Shown: positions 35,490-55,800 of the stretch, in pieces
Layout of the letters: each line of letters begins with the position of its first letter
How positions within the stretch are numbered: the first letter of the stretch is position 1
Assembly (NCBI RefSeq): GCF_932294415.1
Contig: NC_065539.1
Span: 51,169,501 to 51,233,500, forward strand
DNA length: 64,000 bases
Source of the DNA: Quercus robur
Taxonomy: Eukaryota > Streptophyta > Magnoliopsida > Fagales > Fagaceae
Direction of reading: 5' to 3'
Notes under the pieces: generated by a model
Told to the model about the DNA's origin: nothing
The model's input: only the letters and a program-made list of their open reading frames with translations
The model's database searches: none
Made by a program: the position numbers and the translations under genes

Positions 35490-35800
35490 ATTCTTCCCAT
35501 GCATTTGCGTGGGCTTAAAGTTAGTAATGTTGAGATCTTTAAATAAATTGATTCTCAATGCTATGCCATATAAAACTGAAACCCAGATGATCTTATTTTA
35601 TTAGTAATTAGTAAGTTGCCCATGCGATGCACGAATAATTTTGTGATATTTTATATGATACAATTTTGGAGAATGTTGTACATATATTATAAAGAAAACA
35701 TAAACTAAATTAGAGTAAAAAAACATATACATTTTGAGATATTAAAAATTAGTTTAATAGCTTCATTGCACATTTGTAACATTTTCAAGGTAAGATTATT
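35490..35800. mobile_element. Helitron-like 3' termini (two, in opposite orientation)
   Basis: At 35497-35522 (+) a small hairpin CCCATGCATTTGCGTGGG is followed within 12 bases by TTAGT. At 35608-35635 the minus-strand reading ATTCGTGCATCGCATGGGC then AACTTACTAAT resembles the common Helitron 3' hairpin and CTAGT-type end. Sequence inside the second one (GTTTTGGAGAATGTT) recurs at 46.38 kb. Degenerate; tentative. Confidence 0.45.
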
Positions 35801-36901
35801 TTTAAAAAAGTCATGAAACCAAAAATAAATGTAAAAGAGTAACAGAACCATGAAAATCAACTAATTTGTGTTATGTTCGCAGATTACATACCATGAAATG
35901 AAAGTGTGCCCAACTCTCTCATTGTCTTCCACTCATTGATAGTGTGACAATAAGACATGGTGTGGGCAAATATTAATATGTATGCATGTGTCTTATAGAT
36001 GATTTAAAACCATGATAAAATATAACTTTACATTGTGCACTAATTATTCGCTCTATTTATATACCCAAAATAATGATTATCCAACCAATGTTTAAGCCCC
36101 TAATTTAAAAAGGAAAAGTTTAAAAAAATTACTTGTAGGGGTTTCGGTGGTTTGATGGTGGTGGGAGACCAATATAAAGGAGGTGACGACCCCTCAAATT
36201 TATAAACATTTTGTCAACCTCAGGTCTTTTATTTTGATAATAGTAAAACAATGTGTTTCATTTAACAATTCACAACATTTTTGTGTTTCTCTATTTCTCA
36301 CCTGGGCCTTATTTGATTAGTTATTACAATTAGTCTTTAATATATATATATATATATATATTGTTTTTTTTTTAATACTAAAATTGTGGGTATGTTAAAA
36401 GACACGAAGAAAAGAGAAATGTGTGGTGAAAGCTTAGACAATTAATGATAGATTAATGAGATAATAGTAAAAATAAGTTAATATAAACTTTTGGGTAACA
36501 GTAAAAAAAAACTTAATGAAAAGAAGTAAAAAAAAAAAGGCTAAATGCAAAATTAGAGCTTCACGTGGCAGGACCTTATGCACTCCTACACGAGATCTCT
36601 GTTTAATAATTTCCAGTTAACTAGCAAAAGTTTCATTTCCAAGTCATCAGTTTCAGAAAACTTCAAAGTATTTAAGCTTCAACATACATTCAAGAAATTA
36701 GAATTTACTCTGATTGATATAAAAATTGCTCTCTCCTGAAACAGTTAAGGATTGAGCACATTCACATGATAAACATGCTTTAATCTCATTCGCCTTCATT
36801 ACATTGATGGTAGTAAACATAATGTCTCATTTTCCTTTTTCTTTTTTTCTTGTTTTCCATCCTGATCAATCCAAAATTGACTTAGACGATAGACTTATTT
36901 A
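35801..36901. other. APL1 3' side and intergenic DNA
   Basis: AT-rich. The last few hundred bases before 36902 should be the APL1 3' UTR on the minus strand. A (TA)n tract lies at about 36342-36361. No other gene seen. Confidence 0.45.
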
Positions 36902-44927
<8,026 letters not shown>

Positions 44928-46320
44928 TTTTTCTCCAAGACTCAAGGAGAGAATTGGAATTTTGTTAAATGGTGAGGTCTCATGTGAAGGGCTATAAGGG
45001 AGGGGCAAAGCTACTGTTGGAGTTAGATTTGCTTACATGGAATGCATGCTATTGGAGGATTGGGCCACGCTATCCAAAATCAACTACATCCACCAATTTT
45101 CGTTTGTGTTCTTGTGGCCCTTTAGAGCAAGTTGTGTAGATACATATTTGTCCTCACACATAGTGTGAAATTACGGATCAAGGAATATTCTATACATGCT
45201 GCCTCCAGATTTTTGGTCCTGAGTGTGATAGTATGTGCTAGGATTTCTAGTGTCGGCTTATTATGGGTCATTTTTTTTTTTTTTTTTTTGGGTTAAATTG
45301 CAAATTTTTCCTTGTGTTGGAGAAGAGAGAATTTAGAAGCTAGAGTTGGGGCTGCAGAAGCTAGAATTTCGCTAGAGCAAAAGTATCCTGCGGATTTTGA
45401 GTGAAATGACAACTTGTAAAAATCAATTATGGTAGAAAGTTTCTTTTGAAACTCGCTTGGACTTTCAATCGAGCGAGTTTGCACTTGGGTAGCTCTCTCA
45501 CTCTTCTCTTTGGAATTTGGATGTAAAATTGCGGGTTTTTTGAGATACGAAAGAGCGATAATTGCATAGAAACAATAAATAACAAAAGCAACTGAATTCT
45601 CTCGAGTTTTGAAACTCACTCAAATGAAATTTAGGCAAGTTTCTGGCAAAACTCTCTATCCAACTGATTTTAGGAAAAAGAAAAAAAAAAAAGTCAATTT
45701 CGCTAGAAACTCGTTTAACAGGGCAACTCCCTCGAGCAAAATTGTGAAAACTACTGCTACAACTTCACCTTCCGAACCTATTATCTCAAATGCAAATACA
45801 ACTCGATAAAATAATAAATACACGGAAATAATTTGTAAATACAAATATATATATATATATATATATTGAGAATCAGAGTCATCACTAGAAAGATCATAAC
45901 ACATCATTGAGAGCTATACTATTCACTTACTATATAGAAATTTTTTTGGCTACTCAACTTATATAGAAAGCTATTGCTTATATTTGAATGAAAACTACAG
46001 AAGTAGATGAATCATAAAATTTTTGTATGAAACAACATTCACATAGAAGTCATAACTTGTGAATCTTGTCCATTGCATGACCCATCAGTCACTGTACGAA
46101 TAAAGTGACTTTTTTTTTGGGATCAGTCACTGTACGAATAAAGTGACTTTTTTTTTGGGGTTTAAATAATAAAGTAACAAATGCCCCATTGATTTAATGA
46201 CAATGCATTGCAGTTACTATTTTTAGAAAATGCATTGCGGTTATTGTGATTTTACCATTTTGGCATGCACTTTCTGAATTATGAGTGTTCCAGAACTAAA
46301 TAACACAGTCACATTTATCT
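44928..46320 (-). promoter_or_regulatory. APL1 upstream region and adjoining intergenic DNA
   Basis: The 5' UTR and promoter of APL1 lie in the first few hundred bases; no TATA box is certain. Further right are T- and A-runs (45271, 45675), a (TA)n tract (about 45846-45866) and a 38-bp direct repeat (GATCAGTCACTGTACGAATA... twice at 46083-46158). A run of related words (CTCGCTTGG, TCGAGCGAG, CTCGAGCAAA) at 45450-45740 suggests a decayed repeat. No gene recognised. Confidence 0.45.
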
Positions 46321-46325
46321 CAACT

Positions 46326-46470
46326 AGTAAGTTACCCGAGCGATACATGAATAATATTGTAATATTTTATGTAAGATAGTTTTGGAGAATGTTATATCTT
46401 ATATATGCGTTATAGCATAATTGTTATAGAACTTTATTAGTAATACGTTTATCATAAAAAATAACAATTA
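46326..46470 (-). mobile_element. Helitron-like 3'-terminal fragment
   Basis: The minus strand reads TCATGTATCGCTCGGGTAAC then TTACTAGT, matching the usual hairpin-CTAGT arrangement. The interior matches the fragment at 35.6 kb. Truncated. Confidence 0.45.
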
Positions 46471-46525
46471 TAAATTGCACACACATATCCGTTATAATTA
46501 TTCAATTGAAAAAAAAAAAATAAAG

Positions 46526-46768
46526 GATAAAATACTATTTTGGTCCCTAAACTTTACAAAAATTTTGTTTTCATCCCTAAACTTTAAAAAGTTCTTTTTT
46601 ATCCCTAAAATTTGTAAAGAGTTTTTAAAATAGTATAGAGAAAAAAATAATGATGAAAAAGAACTTTTTCAATAGTTTAGGGATGAAAAACAAACTTTTA
46701 AAATTTAAGAACATAAATAAAACATTTTCAATAATTTAGGGATGAAATATAAACTTTTCAATAGACTG
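46526..46768. mobile_element. Fold-back element bordering the tandem array
   Basis: Left arm with TTTGGTCCCTAAACTTTA and CATCCCTAAACTTTA words; right arm with TAGTTTAGGGATGAAAA and TAATTTAGGGATGAAAT, the inverse. The structure resembles many plant MITEs with nested inverted subrepeats. Confidence 0.55.
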
Positions 46769-46769
46769 T

Positions 46770-48880
46770 GGAGTGATTTATCTCCACTTTTTATTTTTTT
46801 CCTTTTTGTATGGTCCTTTGTGATTTATTTTTATTTTCTTTTTCTTTTTCTTTTTGTATGGTACTTTACTTTCAAGACTATGAAGTGATTTATCTTTATC
46901 TTCTTTTTTTTTTCTTTTTGTATGGTACTTTACTTTAAAGAAATCAAGTACTTGGTAAATTTTTTTTCCATTTTTTTTTTGTAAATTTTATATTATTAAG
47001 TGGATTAAAAATATTTAAGATAGTAATTAGTATTTAGAATTAGAATGTGCACTGTGGAGTGATTTATCTTTATCTTTTTTTTTCCTTTTTATATGGTACT
47101 TTACTCTTAAGAAATCAAGTACTGGGTAAATTTTTTTTTTCTTTTGTAAATTTTATATTATTAAGTGAATTATAAATATTTAAGATAGTAATTAGTATTT
47201 AGAGTGTGGACTGTGGAGTGATTTATCTTTATCTTTTTTTTTTCTTTTCTTTTTATATGGTACTTTACTCTCAAGAAATCAAGTACTGGGTAATTTTTTT
47301 TTTGTAAATTTTATATTATTAAGTGGATTATAAATATTTAAAATAGTAATTAGTATTTAGAATGTGGACTGTGAAGTGATATTTCTTTATTCTTTTTTTC
47401 CTTTTTGTGTGGTACTTTACTTTCAAAAAACAAAGTACTAGGAATTTTTTTTTTTTTTGTAAATTTTATATTATTAAGTGGATTATAAATATTTTAGATA
47501 GTTTTTAGTACTTAGAGTATGGACTGTGGAATGATTTATCTTTATCTTTTTTTTTCTTTTTGTATGGTGCTTTTCTTTCAAGAAATCAAGTACTAGGTAA
47601 ATTTTTTTTTTCACTTTTTTTTTTCTTTTGTAAATTTTATATTATTAAGTGAATTATAAATATTTAAGATAGAAGCATATTGTAATTATCTCTCAAAAAA
47701 AAAAAGTATGGATTGTGGAATGATTTATCTTTATCTTTTTTTTTTTTTTGTATGGTACTTTATTTTCAAGAAATCAAGTACTAGGTAAATTTTTTTTTTT
47801 CACTTTTTTTTTCTTTTGTAAATTTTATATTATTAAGTGGATAATAAATATTTAAAATAGTTATTAATATTTAGAGTTTGGATTGTGGAGTGATTTATCT
47901 TTATTTTTTTCTTTTTCTTTTTGTATGGTACTTTACTTTCAAGAAATCAAGTACTGGGTAAATTTTCTTTTTTTCACTTTTTTTGTTCTTTTGAAAATTT
48001 TATATTATTAAGTGGATTATAAATATTTAAGATAGTAATTAGTATTTAGAGTGTGGACTGTGGAGTGATTTATCTTTATCTTTTCTTTTTCTTTTTGAAT
48101 CGTACTTTACTTTCAAAAAATCAAGTATTGGTATTTTTTTTTCACTTTTTTTTTTCTTTTGTAAATTTTATATTATTAAGTGGATAATAAATATTTAAGG
48201 TAGTTATTAGTATTTAGAATTTAGACTATGGAGTGATTTATCTTTTTCTTATCTTTTCCTTTTTGTATGGTACTTTACTTTCAAAAAATCAAGTACTGGG
48301 TAAATTTTCTTTTTTTCACTTTTTTTGTTCTTTTGAAAATTTTATATTATTAAGTGGATTATAAATATTTAAGATAGTAATTAGTATTTAAAGTGTGAAT
48401 TGTGGAGTGATTTATCTTTTTCTTATCTTTTCCTTTTTGTATGGTACTTTACTTTCAAAAAATCAAGTACTGGTATTTTTTTTTCACTTTTTTTTTTCTT
48501 TTGTAAATTTTATATTATTAAGTGGATAATAAATATTTAAGGTAGCTATTAGTATTTAGAATTTGGACTATGGAGTGATTTATCTTTTCCTTTTTGTATG
48601 GTACTTTACTTTCAAGAAATCAAGTACTAGGTAATTTTTTTTTTTCTTTTGTAAATTTTATATGATTAAGTGGATTATAAATATTTAAGATAGTAAGTAG
48701 TATTTAGAGTGAGGACTCTGGTGTGATTTATCTTTATCTGTTTTTCTTTTTGTATGATACTTTATTTTCAAGAAATCAAGTACTGGATAAATTTTTTTTT
48801 CACTCTTTTTTTTCTTTTTTAAATTTTATATTATTAAGTGGATTATAAATATTTAAGATAACAAGTATTATTTAAAGTGT
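46770..48880. repeat. AT-rich tandem array, about 13 units of about 150-190 bp
   Basis: The unit reads roughly GTGGAGTGATTTATCTTTAT, a T-tract, TGTATGGTACTTTACTTTCA, AGAAATCAAGTACTGGGTAA, a T-tract, TTTTGTAAATTTTATATTAT, TAAGTGGATTATAAATATTT, AAGATAGTAATTAGTATTTAG. The GATTTATCT landmark recurs near 46780, 46887, 47060, 47217, 47376, 47532, 47719, 47891, 48066, 48234, 48407, 48577 and 48726. Length differences come mostly from the T-tracts and one short first unit. Units near 48.06-48.55 kb resemble each other in a two-unit pattern, suggesting later duplication of pairs. Satellite-like, non-coding. Confidence 0.92.
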
Positions 48881-48883
48881 GAA

Positions 48884-48975
48884 CACTACAAAAAACTTGA
48901 TTTTTAGTAGCGGTTGTAACCATGAGGACTGCTGTTGCTCGAATCCGTTGGACGCTGAGATAAGGACATGATGCT
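48884..48975 (+). mobile_element. CACTA (En/Spm) transposon terminus
   Basis: CACTACAAAAAACTTGATTT is followed by TTTAGTAGCGGTTGTAACC and GAGGACTGCTGTTGCTC, the terminal and subterminal pattern of plant CACTA elements. The opposite terminus (TTTTGTAGTG) was not found, so this is a truncated end. It starts within a few bases of the last unit of the tandem array. Confidence 0.65.
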
Positions 48976-50469
48976 ACAACTCGCTTGAAATTGATGCTTG
49001 GCTCACGCAGTGCCAACTTCTATAACTTGCACAGAGTAAATCAAGTGGTTCAACAGAAAAATAATAATAAAGAAAATACAAAGACAAGCACAAGAAAGAA
49101 TGAAAAAGAGGGAGAATGCCTGCTAAGGCTGAAAAAAAAAAAAAAAAAAAAACAGCGCTCAATTTGCTCTAACCCAAAAACATCAAGTCCTTTTATAGAG
49201 GTGGCACTCACAAGAAACCCTAGTGATTTGAAAGAGTGCGGCTAAAGAAAAAATGCTTGCCAAGCAAGACAATTGTGGCACTAACTTGCCTAACAAAACT
49301 AAGGTGGGCTTGCACTCCAAAGGGGATGTCTTTTGTGTGTGACTAGGCCCATGAAAGTGAAACGCCAATGTTCAAAAAATACAAAAAAAAAAGGGTGCGT
49401 GCTCCATGTGGTTAAAACAACGAAAAGACATCTTGGATGGCAAAACTATAATATATAGCATTGAGATGAAAGAAGCCCAAATTGCACTTGGATGAAAGCC
49501 TTGTGTACCCGTAAGACCAAGTCCATTATTAAAGATTAAAAAAAAAAAAAAAAAAAAAATGAAAGAACACTTCAAGCCTCATCTTCCTTGCATTAGAAAG
49601 ACGCAAAGCCGAATATTGAAATGGGGAAATTTCTAGACATCAAAATTTTATGATGTATTCACAACCGTGTGATTGTTCATGATAAAATATTTATGATCAA
49701 ATTAATCTCTAATTAATGATGTGGACGATCAGCGAATGAAGTCAAGCCATGTGACAACATTTAATGAAGAAAGCCATATGGCAACGTCAAAAGAAAAGAC
49801 TATATGGAAAGTTCTTATTAAATGAAGGATTAAATTAAATTAATAATTAACTCTCAATAAATATTGAGAGAAAATTCTCAAATTAAATACTATTGAGTTG
49901 CCTATAAATAATAAAATAATACTATTGAGTTGCAGATAAGATGCCATAAAGGAAAACCCTTTTTATTATTTCTTAAAAAATAATAAAATAAAATAAAATG
50001 AAATCCAATTAAAATTCACACTTAATTAATTTTAAATTAGTTCTTGTTGGAACCAATCAAAATTAAGTGTCTAAAATAAGACGTGATCGGGCCCATTGTG
50101 TAGGTGAGCCATGATCATTGAAGATTGTTTGTATGATAACTTTTAATCAAGTGGTACGATCAAGGCCCATGACATACCATTATAACCGTTAGAGCATCAA
50201 CATTTGTTTCGTATCACAAATCTAAAGATCTAACTGTTGAAATTACGATCATGCCCTTGGTGCAAAATTACTATTTTGGCTTGAATGTTGGTTAAATGTA
50301 AGTTGTAAAATGGGCCATCTACAGAACATAAGCAAGGTATCTGAATATCCTCGTCAAAGAGTTAAAAGAAAATAAAAAAGAACTTTTTCGGCAACTTTCC
50401 TGTCAAGTGCAGCTTTTGGCAATCAATTAAGAATGTAACAAGCATTACAGATTGCTTTACTCTAGAAGA
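48976..50469. other. Repeat-derived intergenic DNA
   Basis: A-runs at about 49133-49152 and 49538-49559, a short direct repeat of ATACTATTGAGTTGC (49887 and 49920), and no recognisable gene. It probably includes more of the retroelement whose integrase piece lies just to the right. Confidence 0.35.
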
Positions 50470-50489
50470 CTTTAAAAAGCCCAACATTT

Positions 50490-50790
50490 AGTCTTATACA
50501 TTTAGCTATCTCACTAATTGTTCTATTAATTCTCTCATCCATCCTACTCTATAGAGGTGTTCTTCATGCTGTAAAGTACCTCTTGGTAGTTGGTACCATG
50601 CTTTTCATAAAACTTCAAAAACTCACCATCCTTGAATTCAATGACATTCTTAGATTTAAGGCATGATCTTCCAAACTTGCTTTCCACTTCAGCTTTCTTC
50701 ATGGTGTAAACTCAAACTTTTTTAGAATTGTTATCAATTGAACTCATAAAATACATAACTTACATCCATTATATTTGTGGGTGAACTTAC
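50490..50790 (-). mobile_element. Ty1/copia integrase fossil
   Basis: Minus-strand frames show the copia integrase core: a YFMSSIDNNSKKVWVYT-like block, then FKDGEFLKFYEKHGTNYQ and RMDERINRT. Only this small piece of pol is recognised. It is broken and old; no LTRs could be assigned. Confidence 0.65.
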
Positions 50791-51438
50791 ATCCACAATA
50801 AAAATTCTCCTTGGTGAACTAGTATCTCAAACAATTCACTACTCTTATCTTTTGGTAAGTCTAGAATTTATTACTCCAACTTGTTTGGACTAGGTTTTTT
50901 TTTTTTTGGTGATAATTTGATAGCTTGGGGTGAGAGAATTTGAACCTTGGATGTCTTTGCTGGAAACACTAGGAGATGTCAACCAATTGAATTACAAGAC
51001 TCTTGGCATTGTTTGGACTAGTCTGACTATTGACACATACTTCTATTGATTAGGCCACTTAACTACTAATTTTATTGACTTTAGTCCCAACGAATGAGAG
51101 AGAGATCTAATTATTTCCCATTTAAACTGGTACATTATGATTCTGAGAATTCCTAATGGAAGGATTTAAAGTATTTAATGAAGAAAAGGAATGTGGAAAG
51201 AAGAGACAATGGACTATTTACGAGTCTACTCCTTACATGTTTATCACATAATTATGTAGGAGCTCATTACTTATCTCATTATTGAATTCATTTGTAAGTG
51301 AACCCAACTAGCCCAAGTATAGCCCAACCGTTTCATAACATAAAAATAAAAAAGAGTTGTTTTCGGCCTAGTGCAATTGAGCGACCCAAATTGCATCAAC
51401 GCCATAAAAGCAGAACAAAATCAATTTATTATTGGATT

Positions 51439-51756
51439 GTAGGGGTGTAATCAGTTAGCTTTGGCCAGTTTTCTTAGTGTTTGGCCATCCTAGCCAAAAT
51501 TTTCGGTTTGTAAATTTCTCCACCGAAACTGATTAAAATAATTGAAAATCAATCGGTTTCGGTTTATTTTGGTCGGTTTTCGATTTTTATTTTGAACAAT
51601 TGAAAAAAGAAACAAAACCCTAACTTTACGTTGTTACTACTAGGCTATTAGCTTTAATCTCATAAAAATAGCATTGATTCAGTATTAAACAAAACCCAAA
51701 ATACAAAAAAAGAGAGGTTTATCAAGATTTTCAAAACCCTAACTTTAATCACTTAA

Positions 51757-51796
<40 letters not shown>

Positions 51797-52515
51797 ATTG
51801 AAGTGTTGAATGAAGCAAATCAAGAAAGAAAAGGGAAGAAAGAAAGAAGATCTTATCGATGATCAAAAGAAGCCTCAAGCCAATGATCAAAAGAGAGTGA
51901 GAGTGAAAGAAAAGGGGGAAATTGGCTTGTGGAAGCCAGTGGCAGAGGTAGAATCGGACTATGGAGGGTTGTGGAGTGGAGTGTGGAGGTTGAGGTTGTC
52001 TAAGAGTGAGAGTGAGAGTGAAAAGTGTGAGCCGGGGGGTATGTAGGGTAAGGTTTCTAGAATTTGTCTTTTGTTTTTACTTTTTAGTTTAATTAGTTTA
52101 ACTTAATTAGTTTAAGTTTAATTAGATACTTAATTAGTTTAAGTTTAATTAGATACTTAATTAGTTAGTTAGTTAATCACTTAATCTAATGGGTTAATGG
52201 CTTTTAAATAGCAAGAGGCTCAAACGTGTGGGTTTTAAAAAAACAAAAAAGGCTAGATGTTTACAAGCTGGAGGCCCAATGTTTGCAAGCCCCAACGTGT
52301 TTTATATTATATATATAATATATAATATATTATAATATAATTCGGTTTGGTTTCGGCTAGTTCGGTGCATACAAACTTGCCACCGAAACCGAAATTTTTG
52401 GTTTTTATGAAATGAAAACTGAAATCGAACAGCACCAAAACTGAATCAAAATGTTGGCAACAATTCGGCCAGTTTCGGCTGGTTTTTTCAGTTTCTTTGT
52501 TTTGTGCACACCTCC
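51439..52515. mobile_element. hAT-like non-autonomous element, 1.08 kb
   Basis: An exact 8-bp duplication ATTGGATT flanks it (51431-51438 and 52516-52523). The ends are GTAGGGGTGT and the complement of GGAGGTGTGC, typical hAT short inverted ends. Subterminal regions carry inverted CGGTTTCGGTTT / AAACCGAAACCG-like words. The interior has a (GA)n tract at 51761-51794 and an Arg/Glu/Lys-rich chance frame (51810-52046). No transposase, so it would need one in trans. Confidence 0.8.
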
Positions 52516-52867
52516 ATTGGATTCCTCTATTAAAATGGTAATATTTTAGTGATTGGTTAGCTACATTAAATACAAAATCAAATCAAGAAAAGAAAATGGC
52601 ACAGGAATAGTGTATGGAATATATATTATTTTATAAATCAAAGGAGGGATCATACATGCGATAATCAAAAGAACATAGGAACATGGTTCAAGAAAAATGT
52701 CATTGACAAATAACAATAGCCTCAGGAATAGTACAACAACAGAGAAGGTCCATTTGACTCATTACTTCCATCCAATTCAGTCATTCTACAAAACAGACAA
52801 TTACATTAATTAATTAACGCAACAAGCGTATGACTAACATGAACAAACAACAATTGCAATATATGAA

Positions 52868-55800
52868 TCAAATAAAATGACCTAACATACCTGGTTCATT
52901 TTTCTTCTTAGATTTAAGAAATGTGTCTCTAATTGCATTCATTTCATTGACTACAACATTTGTAGGCATCCGCTCGTCTGGTGATGCTTTAGAACATGAC
53001 AATCCAATTTGGAATACAGATATCAAGCATTCTTTTATTCTACTACTAACATTGACACGGGGATCTTCTTCAATTATTGTTATTTCTTCTATGTCATCAT
53101 AGATATCTTCTTCATCCTCCACAAAGAACATTGATGGGTCAACTATATTCATGACATGTTCTGGCAAAGTCATTGTAGTGAACTTGTGAATGCTCAGACC
53201 ATCTTTGAACATTTCATCAATTGGTCTTTTTCCAATGAACATTTCCAGCAAGAGTATCCCATAGCTATAAATGTCTCCTAATGTTGAAACTTGGCCACCC
53301 ATCCCGTACTCTAGAATTCATCAATCATATTCAGTAACAAATAGTACTCTTACGAGCTTAAAATTTAACCACTAATGTATTATGCATTCGTAGCACATAT
53401 AGCCCTTCATACAATTTTGTGAATATGTGGCTTTTTAGGAAAGAGAAAAAGTTTTTTGCTTTTTTTCAAGTGGCCAGTGGTGTCAAGCATTTTTGCCCGC
53501 TTAAAAAGTGGTGACAAAAGCATATAGTTACTTTTTGAAAGAATCCCAACTTTAGTTTAATATCAATGCAAATTCTTATACTAGATATGGATTGTATCTA
53601 GTCAAAAATTACCTGGAGGAATGTATCCAATGGAACCTTTAAGCCCAACTGACAAGGTTTGAGATTTGGAGGGATTGTTTGATGCTTCAAAGAGGAAATT
53701 TGCCAATCCAAAATCACCAACATGGGCTACCATATCTTCATCAAGGAGTATATTGCTTGGCTTTAGATCACAATGAACAATTGGTGTTTCGCAATGGTGA
53801 TGAAGATATTCTAATGCATAAGCAACATCTACAGCTATGTTTAGTCTCTGAATAAATCTCAATCTCTTGCTCTGATGTTGCACATCATTTTTAGGATGCA
53901 ACCATTGGTCCAGACTACCATTGCACATGAACTCAAAAATAAGACTTTTAAAGTCATTTCCTTCATGATCAATGCTTGAGCAAGCAGAGATAACCTTGAG
54001 GAGATTGCGATGACGTATACTTCTCAAAGCATTGCATTCGTTAATGAAACTCTTAGAAGCTCCTTTCTGTTGAAGGTTTAATACTTTAACTGCAACAATT
54101 GCTCCATTTTTGGAAAGAACTCCTTTGTATACTGAGCCAAAGCTACCCGAACCAATCAAATGGTTCTCAGAAAACCCATTTGTTGATTTTAGGAGTTCTG
54201 CATAAGAGACAAGTAATTTCCTATCTTCAATGGAAGATGTAGTTAATGCTCTCTCTCTTGATTTTTTCATAGTAAAACATGTAGGGAAAAAATACAATAG
54301 AATAAGTACAAATATGACCATGCTAGTGATAGGAATTACTATTTTGAGTGCAAGAAGCTTCTTAGATGAATGATGATTTTTCCTGGTGCATGTAGGTAAA
54401 TGTAATTCTTGGACACCACCACAAAGCTTATTATTTCCAAAGATTGAAATCTCGCTTGCATTTGCAAAAATCCCTTCACTTGGCACTTCGCCCTCCAAAT
54501 CATTATATGAAATATTGAGATGCTTGAGTGATACAAGCTTACCGAGAAATTTAGGAATATTCCCAGAGAAATTATTCTGTGAAAGATCTATTTGTTCTAA
54601 ACCTCTTAACGTCTTCAAAGATTGAGGTATTGCACCTTGAAATGAATTACCCTCCAAATACAAGTGTTCCAAACTAAGACAAGTCTCAAGGGTGGTGGGA
54701 ATTTCGCCTGATAATCTATTATTTGAGAGATCTAACCAGGAAAGATGTATTAAGTTGCCTACTTCAAACGGCAGTGCACCTATCAAGAAATTGTGAGACA
54801 TGTCTAAAGAAATTGAAAGGGACGAAAGATCAATAACTTGTTTTGGAATGGTGCCAGTGAAATTGTTACTAGAAATGTTTAGGTAAAGCAAATTTTGGCA
54901 GTTTCCTAGGCTTAGGGGTATATTTCCCTCAAATCTGTTCTTCGCCATAGAGAGCATTATCATTGCAGTAAAGTTACCAAAAGAGGAAGGGATTGGCCCA
55001 GAAAATTTATTATCATTCAAATATAATTCCTTTAGCTTTTGAAGCTTCCCAAGAACATCAGGAAGAGTACCTCCCAAATAGTTATCACTTAGTGCTAGTG
55101 ATTCTAAGTTAACAAGGTTCCCGATTCCAATAGGAATGTCACCTCGGATCATATTCACATCAAAATAAAGATATTGTAGCTGGGTGGAAAGGTTGGCTAT
55201 GGAGTTGGGCAAAACTCCTCCAAAATAATTATAACTGAGAACCAAGATCTTCAAACTAGTACAATTAGCCAAGAAACTGAGAAAATTCAGGTCACCATCT
55301 TTCCCATATCCAAGTCTATTGCTACCTAAAGCAAGTGCAACCAAGCCTTGCAATATTGCTAGATTATGAGGGATTGTCCCAATTAGACCATTTCCGCTAA
55401 TGGAAAGACCCTGAAGATGAGAAGCATTTGACAATGACGCAGGAATAGGTCCCGTGAAATTGTTAAGACCGCAGTAAAATATTTGAAGGTTAGGAAGAGT
55501 AAGACCAATATCTGGTGGAAGGCTTCCATGTAGTCGGTTTTGAGCAACAGAGAAATAGTATATGGAAGATATATTGTAAATCGGAGGAGGGATGGTACCA
55601 GACAGATAATTCACAGAAAGCTGAAAAAATTCCAAGCCTGTTAGACGGCCAAGTTCATTAGGTATGCTTCCTTGAAAATTGTTCCTGCAAAGACTAAGAA
55701 CATACAAAGAGGAAAAGTTTCCAATCCAAGCTGGGATATGTCCTATCAGGTTGTTCACATCAAGTCCTAGAAACTCCAACTTTGACAATGAGCTAAGGTG

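Noticed and set aside
46770-48880. CRISPR-like array
   Set aside because: Units of about 170 bp are continuous without unique spacers, and this is a plant nuclear sequence.
51810-52046. 78-codon Lys/Glu/Arg-rich frame
   Set aside because: Simple GA-rich sequence inside the hAT-like element.
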